Of a stretch of DNA of 64,000 nt, positions 1 to 12,020 are shown piece after piece. The DNA is taken from assembly GCA_030272585.1 (NCBI GenBank), contig BSYQ01000005.1, forward strand, positions 992,001 through 1,056,000, read 5' to 3'. Origin of the DNA: Bryopsis sp. KO-2023 (Eukaryota; Chlorophyta; Ulvophyceae; Bryopsidales; Bryopsidaceae). A program made the translations under genes and the position numbers. Each line of letters opens with the position of its first letter. The first letter of the stretch is position 1. The notes under the pieces are model-generated. The model saw only the letters and a program-made list of their open reading frames with translations. It was not told where the DNA came from and did not search any database.

Positions 1-361
1 TCCCAGGCGTCTTCGAACTCCATATCTCCCTTCCTCTTCTCTCCTTCTTTTCGTCCTGTTCTTCTTCTTGTTCTTTCTTCGTTTCTTTTCCGGTTGCGTA
101 TCACACTTGTTCCTTGTTCGTCGAGCGCCGCAGCTGTCCTCCCTTCCGCGTTCGCCCTTATCCTTGCAGACGCGCCGGCGCGCGCGAGGGCACACGCGCC
201 AGGGGGAGTGGGGGGGGCGACTGAGTCATCCTTGGACGGGTGAGTCACCCTCGGACGGCGCGCGCGAGCGTGTCGGACCGGTCGCTCGCGCGACGATCGC
301 GCGATCGCTGGAGTGTGGATTCCGGTCGTGCTGTTCTGCGTTCGATCCAAAGTGAAGAAAG
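1..361 (+). other. 5' region upstream of first gene
   Basis: A pyrimidine-rich stretch (about 25-100) is followed by a GC-rich block (about 120-320) that is unlike the AT-rich intergenic DNA elsewhere. I read it as promoter and 5' UTR of the gene whose ATG is at 362. No convincing coding segment is seen. Confidence 0.35.
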
Positions 362-1066
362 ATGTTGGGATTTGCAGTCGGATTCCTGTTGCTGTTGAAT
401 GGTAAGATGGAAAACATGACGGTTTTCATGGCTGAGTCTGCGCTGTTGCTTAGCATGGAGTTTGTTCGAGGTTTCGATTTGCTGTAGGCGTGGCTAACGG
501 ACGTCGTCTGCTGGAATGCGAACAGACCTCAACGGAGGCAGAATCGCAGGTACAGGGCGCGATTTCCCAAGCCCGAGCTCGGGGATATATTTTCCCTGGC
601 CCTGTCCTCGATTTAGAAATGCGAGAATGAGGATCTCTTTGGACCGGTGAGCGCCTGGGAGCTGTCTGGATCGGGAGTGATTGCAGTGGCGTTTTGGGAT
701 GTTCCTGAGCTGTGGTGGGCGCAATTCGATCTTCAGGGTGAGAAGAAGAAACAACACACGATTGAATCTTTGGCTTTCCTAGAAATGAGGAAACGCTGTG
801 ATTGGTTTATTCCTGGTGGGATTTTGTGGGTTTTGTTCCAACAGGCCAGAACTGAATTTCTGGAGGAGGAATTGAGTGAAAGCGAGTTCTCTTCAAGAAG
901 CCTTTTTGATAAACCGTGGAGGAAAAGGGAGAGAGGGCAGCCGAGGGTGTCGTCAAATTCTTTGATGATGTGTTGGGTGCTCTTTGTGGCGCCACCGAGC
1001 TTGTGGATAATTGTGTCGCTGGTAGGAATGCTGTGTGGAGTTGAAAGATGCATCGTTCAGCAGTGA
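362..1066 (+). CDS. possible small secreted/membrane protein (5-exon model)
   Basis: I do not recognise this gene. A phase-consistent model is 362-401, 488-549, 617-646, 687-737 and 845-1066 (134 aa), with GT-AG at every junction. The first exon encodes a short hydrophobic signal-like start (MLGFAVGFLLLLN). Exons 2-4 are polar with several cysteines. The last exon has an acidic stretch, a basic cluster and a hydrophobic segment near the C-terminus that could be a membrane span. An alternative reading of the last exon in another frame (about 925-1050) also looks protein-like, so the 3' end is uncertain. The 61-bp second intron is short for this window. No homologue comes to mind, so the function is unassigned. 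Confidence 0.3.
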
Positions 1067-3067
1067 CAGAAAGTTCTCTATTTCTCCTTCCCTATCTTTA
1101 AGAAACCATAATACATGTCACCTTGAATTAAGTTCCTGATTCTGAACATTGAGGTTGTGGTGTGCGATGCAGATTCGATGGAGAGAAGTTCGTGGGTGTG
1201 TTGGCAGAAAACGTACCAGGCGTGGTGTCCCTTGATACAAGTATCACAACGATTGATGTATCATAACGACAATCATATGTACTGTAATAAGAATATTATA
1301 TGTATTATCTTTATAGAGAGAATTTATTAAAAATAATTTGTGTATATTGAGACTTCTGATATAATCCTACAAAAGAATATATAGGATAAAAAAAATAGAA
1401 AAAAAACCAAGGCGGCTGGACGTGAAAGAATGAAGAGGAGTGCCTCCAACTTCAGTAGTTCCCTGAACCAGGTGGATCACTTGGGGGTGATCACTTGCAC
1501 CTTGGCCCACCCCAATTGGGGGTGGGCCAAGGTATGCACTCTCTTTTTTTTTCGTTTTTGCCGTTTTCAAACCGTGAAACCCACTTGTGCTGACCTTTAC
1601 TGTGCAGAATGCGTCAGTGTTTCAGTTGTGGTTTGTATGGGGGTGCGATTTTTTTTTTCAAATGTGTTGGATTGAGTATGGAGGCCCCACTGAGCCCGTA
1701 TACTATGCAAAGGAGTAGCATGGGTTATCCGTCTGGTTCCCCAGACATGTCCATCAATCAGTGTTTGTGTGCCGTTTCTGATGTATTAGTTGGGGAGGGG
1801 GACTGTGGCATACTGAGCGAAAAGTTGTGGACGGGCAAGATCAAATTCATTGGGGATCCAGCATTGTTGCCTCCCAATCTCGATAAAGTAGGTTGTGTTT
1901 TCTTTTACATGTCTGATTGGTTCAGTTGCTTTTGAAGGGGGGAAAAGAAAAGAGAAACAAGAAACGAGGAAGTGCCTGATCACATCTCGTCAGATTCTTT
2001 TTGTAATTTTCCAAAGGGGGGGGGAAGGGGGAAAAATATGAGTGCCTGTGGGTGCATGTCTGTACCCCCCCCCAAAAAAAAATTAATAGTAGTGATAACA
2101 ATAAAACCATATTGGTAGGATTGATTGATGAAAGTGGATGGAACAGAATGGGTTGGGTTGGGTGAGTAGTGTTGTTTCAGTCATATTTACGTGAACAAAA
2201 AAAGTAAAATTTAGCAACCAAAATTTTCAGTATCTTTGACCCTCTTTTGTTTTTACCTGGTGCCCTGCCTCTGAGCGGCCAGGGATTTGGGATTTCATAG
2301 GGAAAAAATAGAAGGATTTTTAACCTTGGATTTTGCTCTTCCCCCCCCCCCCCTCTCCATGTGAGTCCTGTGCTGTTTTCTTCCACTCCTGTGACATGCC
2401 CTGTGTTGGGCTGTGATGTGGAGTCTGTGAAAAAAATATTCAAGGGGGATGGACAGCTGTTGTGCCTGTCCCTCCGGAAAAAATCTGATCTGGGATGGCT
2501 GGTTCAGGACCGCAAATACAGGTTCGTATTTTGGAAAAAAATAAAAGCTGGAAGAAAGCTGGGAAAGACATGATATGAACTCTGTGGAACTGTCAGGCAT
2601 TTGGAAAACGAAAAATTGGTGGGCTGTTGCATTTCGAGGGAGCATTTGGAGAGATACAGTGAAATATATCTCTTTATAGTAATAAATTGTGTAAGTTCAT
2701 GTATTACCAAATTTTTTGTGGGGTTGAGACAAGTGTTGTGCGGATATCTTCAGGCGGACTATCCACGGATATTGGGGCTGTATGAACGTAGTGGGGTTTC
2801 TCAATGTTTAAAATGTCTTTTTTAGACAATTGATTCTATGGGAATAGGTGTCAGCATTGTAATAGGAGATCGAGACATCTCCTCCACAATTCAAGTTGAT
2901 GTTTGTTTGCTTGTGATTTTCAGTTTTTTTTTTCTCTCTATCTCAAATTTCCCTCAGCAACAAAAACCTCACCAAATCATACTGCAGCCGGGCTTTCAAA
3001 CTTGATCATGTTTTTTTTTTTTTTCTATTGCCCAACCCAATAGCTCTCACTCAGCCATGGTCAACTT
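1067..3067. other. poorly coding region with one candidate exon
   Basis: AT-rich, with homopolymer runs (C9 near 2065, C14 near 2341). The only stretch that reads like protein is about 1679-1888 on the + strand. It lies in one open frame and ends at a plausible GTAGGT donor near 1887. No gene could be built around it. Confidence 0.3.
1496..1538. repeat. perfect-core hairpin
   Basis: Two ~17-nt arms (CCTTGGCCCACCCC and its complement) flank an AATT centre, giving a strong stem-loop in non-coding DNA. There is no T-tract or gene context that would make it a terminator. Confidence 0.6.
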
Positions 3068-3537
3068 TATTCTTGGTAATAAAGAAATATACCTTTGGAC
3101 ACCAAAACCCCTCAGATTTGTTTTAGGGTCCAGGCTTGTCCTCATTTTTCGAAAAACGATTCGCTCCCGTTGCTGTTTTGTTTCAGGTCAAATTGTTTTT
3201 GGAATGAAAGCCTCGGTCTCTGAACATCAAAAGGAAGGAAAAAGAAGCATAGCTATATGTAACTTAACAGACACACTATAACGGCTAAGATAATCATCTC
3301 ACTCTTTCTCACACTCATTTGTTTCTCTTTCTGTCTGACTCTCTGATTTCTGATAGATTCCTTTTTTTCCTTTTCTTTGTGATAGCGACACAACTAGCAA
3401 TGTAATTCACAATGTACTTCGATGTTGTTTTTTTTTTCTCCTCCCAAAGATACTCATCCATGATGATGTTGATTTCAACCTGATTCACTTCTGAAAAGAG
3501 CAATTTTTTTCCATCATGAAAACGTCTTGTATTGTTC
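3068..3537 (+). repeat. dispersed repeat copy A (inverted partner of 12021-12460)
   Basis: This ~470-bp segment reappears in reverse complement at 12021-12460 with roughly 85% identity by eye. The shared blocks include CGGCTAAGATAATCATCTCA and the ends TATTCTTGGTAATAA and ATTGTTC. Copy A ends about 80 bp before the first ATG of the NACHT gene. The copies differ by substitutions and small indels, so they are old. Confidence 0.8.
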
Positions 3538-3619
3538 AAAGAGAGCTTTGGAGCGTTTAACAGCGAAGATATCTAGTTCACAGACTAGAAGGGCCCATGG
3601 CAGGCTGAGCTCACGCAAG

Positions 3620-6600
3620 ATGGCTTTCGGGAGCGCAGGTAACTACCAGTGCGCTTTGGTCTTTCATTGTCGGGGAACCTTGCGGCTGGCAAACTCTTTG
3701 AGAAAATGTGCTTTTAAAAGCAACTGATACATCTGTGTGCAGGTGAGGCTCATGCTGATTGGGAAGACTTCGTGGGCAAAGCTCCTATGCAAGCAGTGCC
3801 ACTTCGACATCCGTCAGTCCCACCAAGTCAAGCAGGACTAGCGCAGGCGCCATCACAGCGTCCCCACCACCATGCCCACAAAAAGGCCCTATCACCAGCT
3901 TTGCTGGCCCTATCCATCCCTGTACCTGCAGCAAACAAACCAAGCCTATCAACTCGGTCCCTACAAGGTGTTTTTCCTGCTACCCTGGTAGAACCCTTCC
4001 ATTGGATAACAAAAGCTCCTAATTCAAGAAAATTGGAGTGTCAAGCTGTTGTTTTTGTCAGCACCAGGCTTTTGTTTTTTTGTTTTGTCCAGAATTTTCC
4101 TATGGAAGAAAATTGGCTCCCATTGACTTCAGATCTGTCCTTCTTTCACCAAATTTTTTTGCTGGTTATTTGCAACAATTAAAGGAGGGGATACGTATCC
4201 ATATGTATTCCTCCTGAAGTCTTTATGGTTTGTTGTGGGGAGGAAGTAACGGGTTTTTCTCCTTTTCTTTCCATCTGAAACAATTGAAGATCATCCTGAT
4301 TTTTATTCTCTTTCTCTGTCTGATCCTCAGGCCATAACTTCCCAGCCCAAGGCGGGTGCCAAGTGCGTTTTGAGCACCAAGCTGGCCAATGGCAAGCCCT
4401 TGTCCTGGAATGCCTCGGCGCTTTTTCACGCAGATCCGTCCTGCCAGTATACTGTCAGGGCCATGGAGACGTTGCAGCAGCCCTGGGAGCCTTACATGGC
4501 AAACCTGACAGATATGTGCAGCAGCACATCCATGTGCATCCTACGCAAACAATCCCCCAGTTCGTCTGTATAGGAGCGGAAGGCATAAAAGGAGGCATGC
4601 GGCGGGGTGGGGAGGTATCCAGAAGTGTTGGAAAACCTGGTGGGGAAGATGCAGGAATTGATGGCTGTAGAACACCCCCATCACTGGCGTTCCAAGGCCG
4701 GAGCGCCTCCATGAGCCTAAGAGATCGCATGGCCAAGGAGGACATCACCAGCACAGAAGCCTTGGTTGGGGCCCTAAATGCAGCCCAGATGCCTGAGGAC
4801 CGGGCAGCCCTTCTAGAATGGGTTTATGAATACATCATATGGTTTGACCGAGAGCCAGTCGGGATATTGACCCTGGGACAAGGCTTTGCCCTGAAGGAGT
4901 ACAGCCTTTTGGCAGGCATCCAGCCGGATAGTGATGATCGGAAGGAGATTCTGAGAGCATATTTTGACAGCTTGCATCGTAAGATTCAAGAGGATGGACT
5001 TGGAAAATCCTGCCTGATTGAAGCCTTGGAATATACCTTGCAAACTATGGATAGTGATGTCTTTGAAGGGGATCCCACCTCTATGCTCCAGTTGGGTACT
5101 GAGCTTGTTGCTAAGCTGGACCCCACCAGGATTTTTTTCGTCAAAGCTACCTACCCTACCCACCGCAGTACGCTGTCTGCCCTGCACCAGACCCTCTTGC
5201 ATATTCAGCAGATCGCTCCCAGCCAGTTGAACCCCATCCAAGAGGATGGGCTTTACAGCCGATTCAGAGCCAGGATGGAAGCCATTGCAGAAAATGCAAA
5301 ATATTATCCAGTGTGCTACCATGCCCGCCTCCTCGAGCAAAGCTTGCAGCGCCTAGCATCGACAGGGAATCAAGCGCGCTTCCAAGACAGACTCAGACGG
5401 ACACGTCAGGGTCTGAAGGGTGCATTTAGCTTCTACAAAGGTATCAAGGCCCTAGCCATGCTCGACTTTGACATCGGATCATTTGAATCAGGGTATCAGA
5501 GCTGGAAAGATGCCTTCACCAGCCAGTACAACAAGTCAAAACCCTGGTATGACTGGCATCAGGCCATGCAACATGCCTGTCTGTTGAATCTGGAAAACAC
5601 TGATCAGGATCATGTTTTTTCTGAGTGTTTGCGAGGCGTGCAGGAAAAAGAGGCATCCATTTGCAAGGCAGCTGATCGCAAGGCTTTGCGCTTTGGTATG
5701 GTCCAGCAACTGTGTCTACTGGCCCTGGAGGGTGCTGCTGCTGAGGTACGCAGGGCCAGCATTGAGAAGCTGGCATCTTTGGTTAGGAGTGAGTGCTGGT
5801 TAGAAGACTTGGATGTGCTGGAGGAGCTGCTAGAGGGTCTGGCTGCCATTGCCGTGCACGGCCAAGTAGAGAAGGAAAAGGAGGACGCTGAAGTGGCCTT
5901 GGAAAGTTTGACCGGTAGCGCATATATTGGGGGCAACACAAATCTCAAGGCAGCTGTGCAAGAATGGTTAGGCGAGCAGACACTGGAGGAGAAACTTAAT
6001 AGCCTGCCTGCTCCTGGTGTACATCCTGTTTTAGGGGGCTTGTTTAGCAAGATCAACAGAAGTCTTCGACTGGGCCCTGGAGAGGTCGGGGCACGATACT
6101 TGGATTTCGGTACATCATCTTGGCCCAAAGAGCTCTCTGCCCCAATGGCAGGGCAAGAGGTCTGCCGAGAACTCAGGGCCCACTACCAGCATGAAAACTT
6201 TGCGCAAGTTCGGTCACTCTTTGACGGCCAGGCGCTAAAGCATGTTGATTCGCTTGAGTGTCAGCTGATGCTTATCGAGCAAGCCAAGGATACTGAGCTG
6301 GAGAACACCTCCCAAGATGCATGCAAAGACCATTTGGGAACCCACTATAAGCAGATGAAGCAGATCAAAACACCCATCTCCATTGATGAGCTGTTTCATA
6401 ACAGAAATACAAAGGCAACTGGGCCAACGCGAGAGGTTCACAAGGTGCTCTTGGTGGGAAATCCAGGGACAGGAAAGACCACCCTGAGCCGCAAGCTGGC
6501 TTACCGCTGGGCGCAAGGGACATGGGATGCAGGGTTTGAGGCCGTGTATGTCTTGCCAGTTCGAGCCTTGCAGCAAAGTGCATATGACAATGTGAGCTTC

Positions 6601-9552
6601 CGTCGGGATGAGACCCTGGCTAATGCCATTGCCAAGAACTGCTTTGGTCCAAAGGAGAATGATGAGTATAAGCGTTTGCGGCACCAAATAAGTCAAATGC
6701 TAATGAAGTCTACGACGCTGGTGGTGCTGGATGGGTTGGATGAGCGGTATGGGGCCAGCGAGCTGCTGATCAATCAAGCAAAGTCAGGCAGCCACAAGCT
6801 GCTCATTCTGTCTCGACCTTATGGCATCGAGGCGGAACGCGCCTTGGCTGACATAGAAATAGAGCACGTAGGGTTCAATGGTGCGCAGCTGCAAGAATTT
6901 GTGATCCATGAACTATCTCCAGAGCATGGTGCCGAACTTTTAACTTTCATCCGAGGGCAGCCTGCCATAGCATCGATAGCTCATGTACCAGTGAACTTGC
7001 AGATCTTGTGTGCCCTGTGGAAGTGGCAAGACAAGGGAGGGGGAGCTAAAGCACCTATGAGCAGCAGTCTTGCTGGGCTGTACCACAGGCTGACAGAGTA
7101 CGTTTGGTTTCGATACAAAGAGAAACACAGGGAGCGACACTTTCAAGACCAAGATCGCGAAGCTTTATTTACTGCATTGGGTCAGATAGCTGTTCGTGGG
7201 CTGGAGTGTGGAGCAGTCCTACTCAGCCAAGGGTTGGTAGATGGAGTGGTGGAGGGAGAGGGCCGTGTGGGGGAAATGCTGAAAGATGCTGGTTTCCTGT
7301 TGCTGCAGGATTTGGGCAAGCAGTACCAGTTCCCACACCTGACATTCCAGGAGTACTTTGCTGGGTGCTGGCTGGCAAAGCAGCTCATGTCCAGAGACCC
7401 TAGGGAGCGGGGCAAGGCGGAGAAATTTTTCTTGAAGCATAAATATAAGCATCAGTTAAGGAAGACGTTCTCATTTATGGCTGGGGAGGTGAGCAGAAGG
7501 CAAGAGGTTGAGGAGATCAAGCGACTCTTGAAGTTGGTTGATTCTGACCCCCAAGAAATCATAGGTGTGCAGAATGTATTGTTCCAAGTCCGGCTCTTGC
7601 ATGAGTGGCTGTGTGTAGCCACATGCAGTGATGGGGAGGATTTGGATGAGGAGTTGGCCGATCTTGAAGGGGAATTTCAGGTGTTAGAGTCCTTCAAGAG
7701 GTGGATTCAAGCAGGGATAGAGTGGGCACGGCGAGAGGACGTTTATGGTTTAGAGCTTCTGATGCTGCTCACTGCTGAACTCCAGGGCTCACGAGCTGTG
7801 GCTGCCAATTTCCCATCCTTGTTAGAGCCCCTGCTCGATGCTTGCAAGGATTCAAATATTTGGGCTCGTTTTGCTGCCCTCATGGCCCTGGGGGAGGTGG
7901 TGAATGTGTCAGGAGACGTCCCAGCCTTGCTAGATTCTTTGCTCAGTGCCTGTGAGGATTTCGATTGGCGGGTTCGTGTGGAGGCTGTCGAAGCCTTAGG
8001 AAAGGCGGTAAAGGTAGTGCCAGAAAAGGTCCCAACCCTACTGGAGCCCCTTCTCAGTGCCTGCAAGGATTCAGAATATGTTGTTCGTCATGCGGCTCTC
8101 GGGGCCCTGGGGAAGGTGGTGGAGGCTGCACCAGGGGAGATCCCAACTCTGTTACAGCCCTTGCTCAATGCTTGCAAGGATACAGATAAGAAGGTTCGCT
8201 GTGCTGCTGGCAAGGCTGTCGCAAAGGTTGTGGAGCATACACCAGGAGAAGCCCCAAGCTTGTTAGAGTCCTTGCTCAATGCTTGTAAGGATTCAGAATG
8301 GGAGGTTCGTCGTGCTGCTGTCGAGGCCTTGGGGGAGGCGGTGCCCATCCTTAATGCTTACAAGGATTCAGAAGGGGAGGTTCGTGGTGCTGCTGTCGAC
8401 GTCCTAGAGAAGATGATGGGGGCCGCGCCAGCTGAGGCCATGTTGGAGCCCCTAATCAACTGCAACGCCCAGAAGGATTCAAAATGGGAGGTTTGTCATG
8501 CTGGTGGCAAGGCAAAGGTGGTAGAAGCTGAACCAAGGAAGACCCCAACAATGTTAGAACCCTTGCTTAATGCTTGCAAGGATTCAGATAAGAAGGTTCG
8601 TCGTGCTGCTGTCGAGACCCTGGGGAAGGTTGCGCCAGGAGAGACCCCAACCCTGTTGGAGCCCATTCTTAGTGCTTGCAAGGATTCAGATCTGCTTGTT
8701 CGTGGTGCCGCTGTTAAGACTCTAATAAAAATGATGGAGGCTGCACCAGGCCACGCCTCAACTCTGTTAGAGCCAATTCTCGGTGCCTGCAAAGATTCAG
8801 TTTCATTTTGTCGGCACACTGCTGTCGAGGCCTTGGGGAAGGTGGTGGAGGCTGCACCAACAGAGGTACCGTCCGTATTGGAGCCCATGCTGAATGCTTG
8901 CAAGGATTCATTTTGGTTTTGTCGTCATTCTGGTGTTGTGGCCCTGGGGAAGTTGATGGAGGCTGTCCCGGGAGAGACCCCAACCCTACTGGAGTCCTTA
9001 CTCAACACCTGCAAGGATTCAAGTTCGTTGGTTCGTCTTGCTGCTGTCGAGGCCTTGGGAAAGGTGGTCGGGGCTGCACCAAGAGAGGTACCGAGCCTGT
9101 TACAGCCAATCCTCATTGCCTGCGAGGATTCAGAGTGGGAGGTTCGTCATGCTGCTGTCAAGGTCATAGGAAAGGTGGTGAGGAGTGCGCCAGGAGAGGC
9201 CACAATCCTACTGGATCCCCTGCTGAATGCCTGTCAGGATTCGGAACAGAGGGTTTGTCGCGCTGCTGTCAAGAGCCTTGGGGTTTTTTCTCTCCAGCAA
9301 CTTATGGATGGGTATTGGGCTTCTCATAATCCTGTTTGCATCCCAACAATTGCAGCTAAGCTCTATCACACGGCCCTAACCGTTCGAAATTCACCCAAAC
9401 GACATCATCAGCGCCTTGTCCTCTACCCTAGTGGAGGGCAGACAGTGAAGTGGGACATACCCCAGAAAGAAGTTCAACCTATTCTGCAGCAAATTCAGAC
9501 TGCTGCAAGACAAGGTCTTCCAGAAAAAACTGCCAATCAAGGGCTGTGCTGA
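3620..9552 (+). CDS. NACHT (STAND) ATPase with 14 HEAT repeats
   Basis: Model: exons 3620-3638, 3743-3967 and 4331-9552 (1821 aa). The first two exons are inferred from phase; the long exon is certain. The order is a Pro/His-rich N-terminus, a ~600-residue helical region of unknown class, then the NACHT domain. That domain has Walker A GNPGTGKTT at 6457-6483, Walker B VVLDGLDER at 6721-6747, an LSRPYG sensor near 6809, and FPHLTFQEYFAG near 7330. A HEAT solenoid follows at 7810-9300, then a ~80-residue unique tail. Such proteins are signalling switches: repeats sense a ligand, the NACHT domain oligomerises on ATP, and the N-terminus signals. Here the ligand and effector are unknown. The long exon has no introns, unlike its neighbours, which hints at transfer or a retrocopy. 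An overlapping frame at 4331-4570 is also open, so the extreme N-terminus is less secure. Confidence 0.85.
7810..9309 (+). repeat. tandem 111-bp repeat encoding HEAT units
   Basis: Fourteen units are present, full length 37 codons, with the core LLEPLLNACKDSxxxVRxAA. Units 5, 6, 7 and 8 carry in-frame deletions, so copy length varies. DNA identity between units is high, and some non-adjacent units share the same variable residues: units 4 and 8 read DKK, units 5 and 13 read EWE, and unit 7 reads KWE. This suggests exchange between units. Variation is concentrated at unit positions 15-17 and 20. Confidence 0.9.
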
Positions 9553-12020
9553 GCGGTCCTGTGTTGGTATTGCTGGACTTTGAATAGTTGAGTGCTCAAT
9601 CGATAAAATGGGAATTCTCGATACCAAGGAGTCCATTGGAAAGAAAATATCAAAATACACTCTGGCACAAATATGATTGAATTAGAGGAATGTTTGCGGG
9701 TTTGGGTGGAGGTCCATTTGTGAAAAAAATTACTTGAAAAAGAGGTTGGGGGGGGGGGATTAGAAAGTTCTATTAAAATCCAATATATAAGAAAAAAAGG
9801 AGAAAGAGCCGTTGGTGATTTTTTTGGTTCCGGCCATCGGTGCGTTTTGGCAGTTGTGAGGAGCTTTTTTTCTCTAAATCTATTTTCTCATTATTACTAA
9901 TATTTCCAAATACATGTTCAAAAGCTGACACTGAAAGACGTGGTGTTGTAAGGCTGGACAGAATATGAAATGGACTGGCTCCAGAAGGGGGGGGGTTGCT
10001 TTTGGGGGGTAAAGGACAATCCACAGACCACGGTGTCATGGGAATGATCGAATACTGCTTGAAACGAAACGGTGGAAGAAAATGAAGATGAAAACCCTAA
10101 AGAATGAAACATCATGGGACATTTTCCGCAGAAAAGTTAAGGTCAACAACTGATTTTCTTGATTGTTTTCTTCTTTGTGGGGTGGGGGGTCAGTTGTATT
10201 TTTACATTTTGCGTTTTGGGGGGGTTGATGATGATGGACAGTGTTTGTTGGGGAAGATCTGATTTCGGAGTGGAGAGGTGTCGAGAATCAAAGTTATGCA
10301 AGCATGCACACAAGAACAATTCAAAGGACGAATACGAAAATATATTTTGAACTTTTCAAGTTGCTTGTGGATTTGGGTGGGAGCTCAGTTAACATAAACA
10401 AGATCATGAATCGCCTAAACAAATTTTTTTGGAAGGGGCAGACGATCGATGGTGCGAAAAAAGGGGTCACTGTGGGAGTGTTTTGAAAACATTGTTTTCT
10501 TAATGAAGCAAACGTGGTTCGGACAAAAATATATGAAATATCTGCTGGGTAAAAAGTGGGTGGAAAGGATTCAGAATCAGAGTTGTATGGGCCACCCCCT
10601 AGTCCCCCTTGCTTCCCCAAATTATATGGGAAAGTGTGTGGTGGTGGATCGCCACCAACATCTGCCTGAGAGAGGCTGGTGGCGATGGACTGGACACCCC
10701 AAAATGGGCAGGGTGGGGGGAGGAGTGAGGGGGACGGAAGGGGTTGTTTAACACAGTCCAAATTTGGTTCCGTAAAAAAATTTGGACAGCAAACAAATTT
10801 TCTTAGTTTTCTGGCGTGCACATCAAATGAGATTTCAATTGTGTGGATGATTGGAATGAAGGGGGGGATTCAGAAATTGCAAAATCCAATACAGTTGCAT
10901 CGCAGCAACGAGAGAGATTGAAAAAATCAATGATCACCAAACCCATTCAGCCCAGCCCACAAATTCAAACATGCCAGAATTTTCTCGCGTTTGTGAAAAT
11001 AGGCAACTCAATCCATTTGTTTGGATGGCTCCAGGATGGAAGCCATCCCTTGAAAGCCTAAAAATACACACTGCCTCTCCAAATACCCAACCCCCCCCCA
11101 GCTCTACCGTCTTCAAAACCTGCACAACATGCATGCAGCAAGAGGGCAGGCAGGGCCAAGCATTTTCTTGATTCAACGTGATGTTTTTTCCTTATTCTGA
11201 TTTTCTCTGGTTATCATCCATGCCCACTCGTTTGCTGTTGAAGTAGTCTCTTCTGTCTTTCCGGTACGTCGTCCGAAAGCTTTCCTGCAAAAATACTTTC
11301 CTTCCTGATCTTCAAACAGTGGGTTCAGTTTCAAATGGGCAGATCATCAACATTCCCCTTCAACTCAGGTGGATGTCAGCAACATACAATCAATCGCCAT
11401 CCTGGCATCCATGCTACTATTTCTGGATGGGATGCATTCCAGCCATCCAGATCCCATCCATCCCATGCATGTTGGATTTTTCCGAGACAAAACAATCGCA
11501 CAGATCGACCCTTTTGCTGGACGGGGGGTCGGAGGGAAGAAAATCGGAACACATCAAGGTAGAAATCAAATCCAGGATTTCTACGCTCCCACAAAAGATT
11601 ACAAGCATGGTTGGGTTTGCAGATGCAATGTCGACGTACAAAAAACAAATTCGTGTTCATCTTCCACTGTTGATCATGATCTACACAACCAGTGCATCCT
11701 ACGGTTAAAACACCCACACAAGCAATGTTACGGCACATGTGTTGCACAGCACCCCAATCCAATTGTCTTAAGTTACGTGTTGAACATACGAGCCCACACG
11801 ACTAAAACGCGCAGAGCGCCGCCAGCGATCTAGATCTAGATCGATCTTCCTTGGTGTATGGTGTCTATTGATATCAGAAAGAGGCAAAGAAAGAAGAACC
11901 TGCCACAAGACTTCGGGAGGCCTCTTTCTTTCAAAGTTAATTTTTTAGCCATGTGGCTAAATTCGTTTATTCTCCAGAGCGAAGCAATTGAAACCTTTGC
12001 GAGGCTTTGCCAACGTATAT
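9553..12020. other. intergenic region, no gene seen
   Basis: AT-rich with runs of G (near 9750 and 9990) and scattered short open frames on both strands that overlap each other and lack splice context. I see no RNA gene or conserved protein. Confidence 0.6.

Noticed and set aside
7743..9116. Minus-strand Ser/Thr/Ala-rich frames over the HEAT array
   Set aside because: They repeat with the 111-bp unit and are the complement of the HEAT codons.
11319..11833. Overlapping plus and minus frames of 75-154 codons
   Set aside because: Open in several frames at once with imperfect CATCCA-like repetition; no start or splice context distinguishes any of them.
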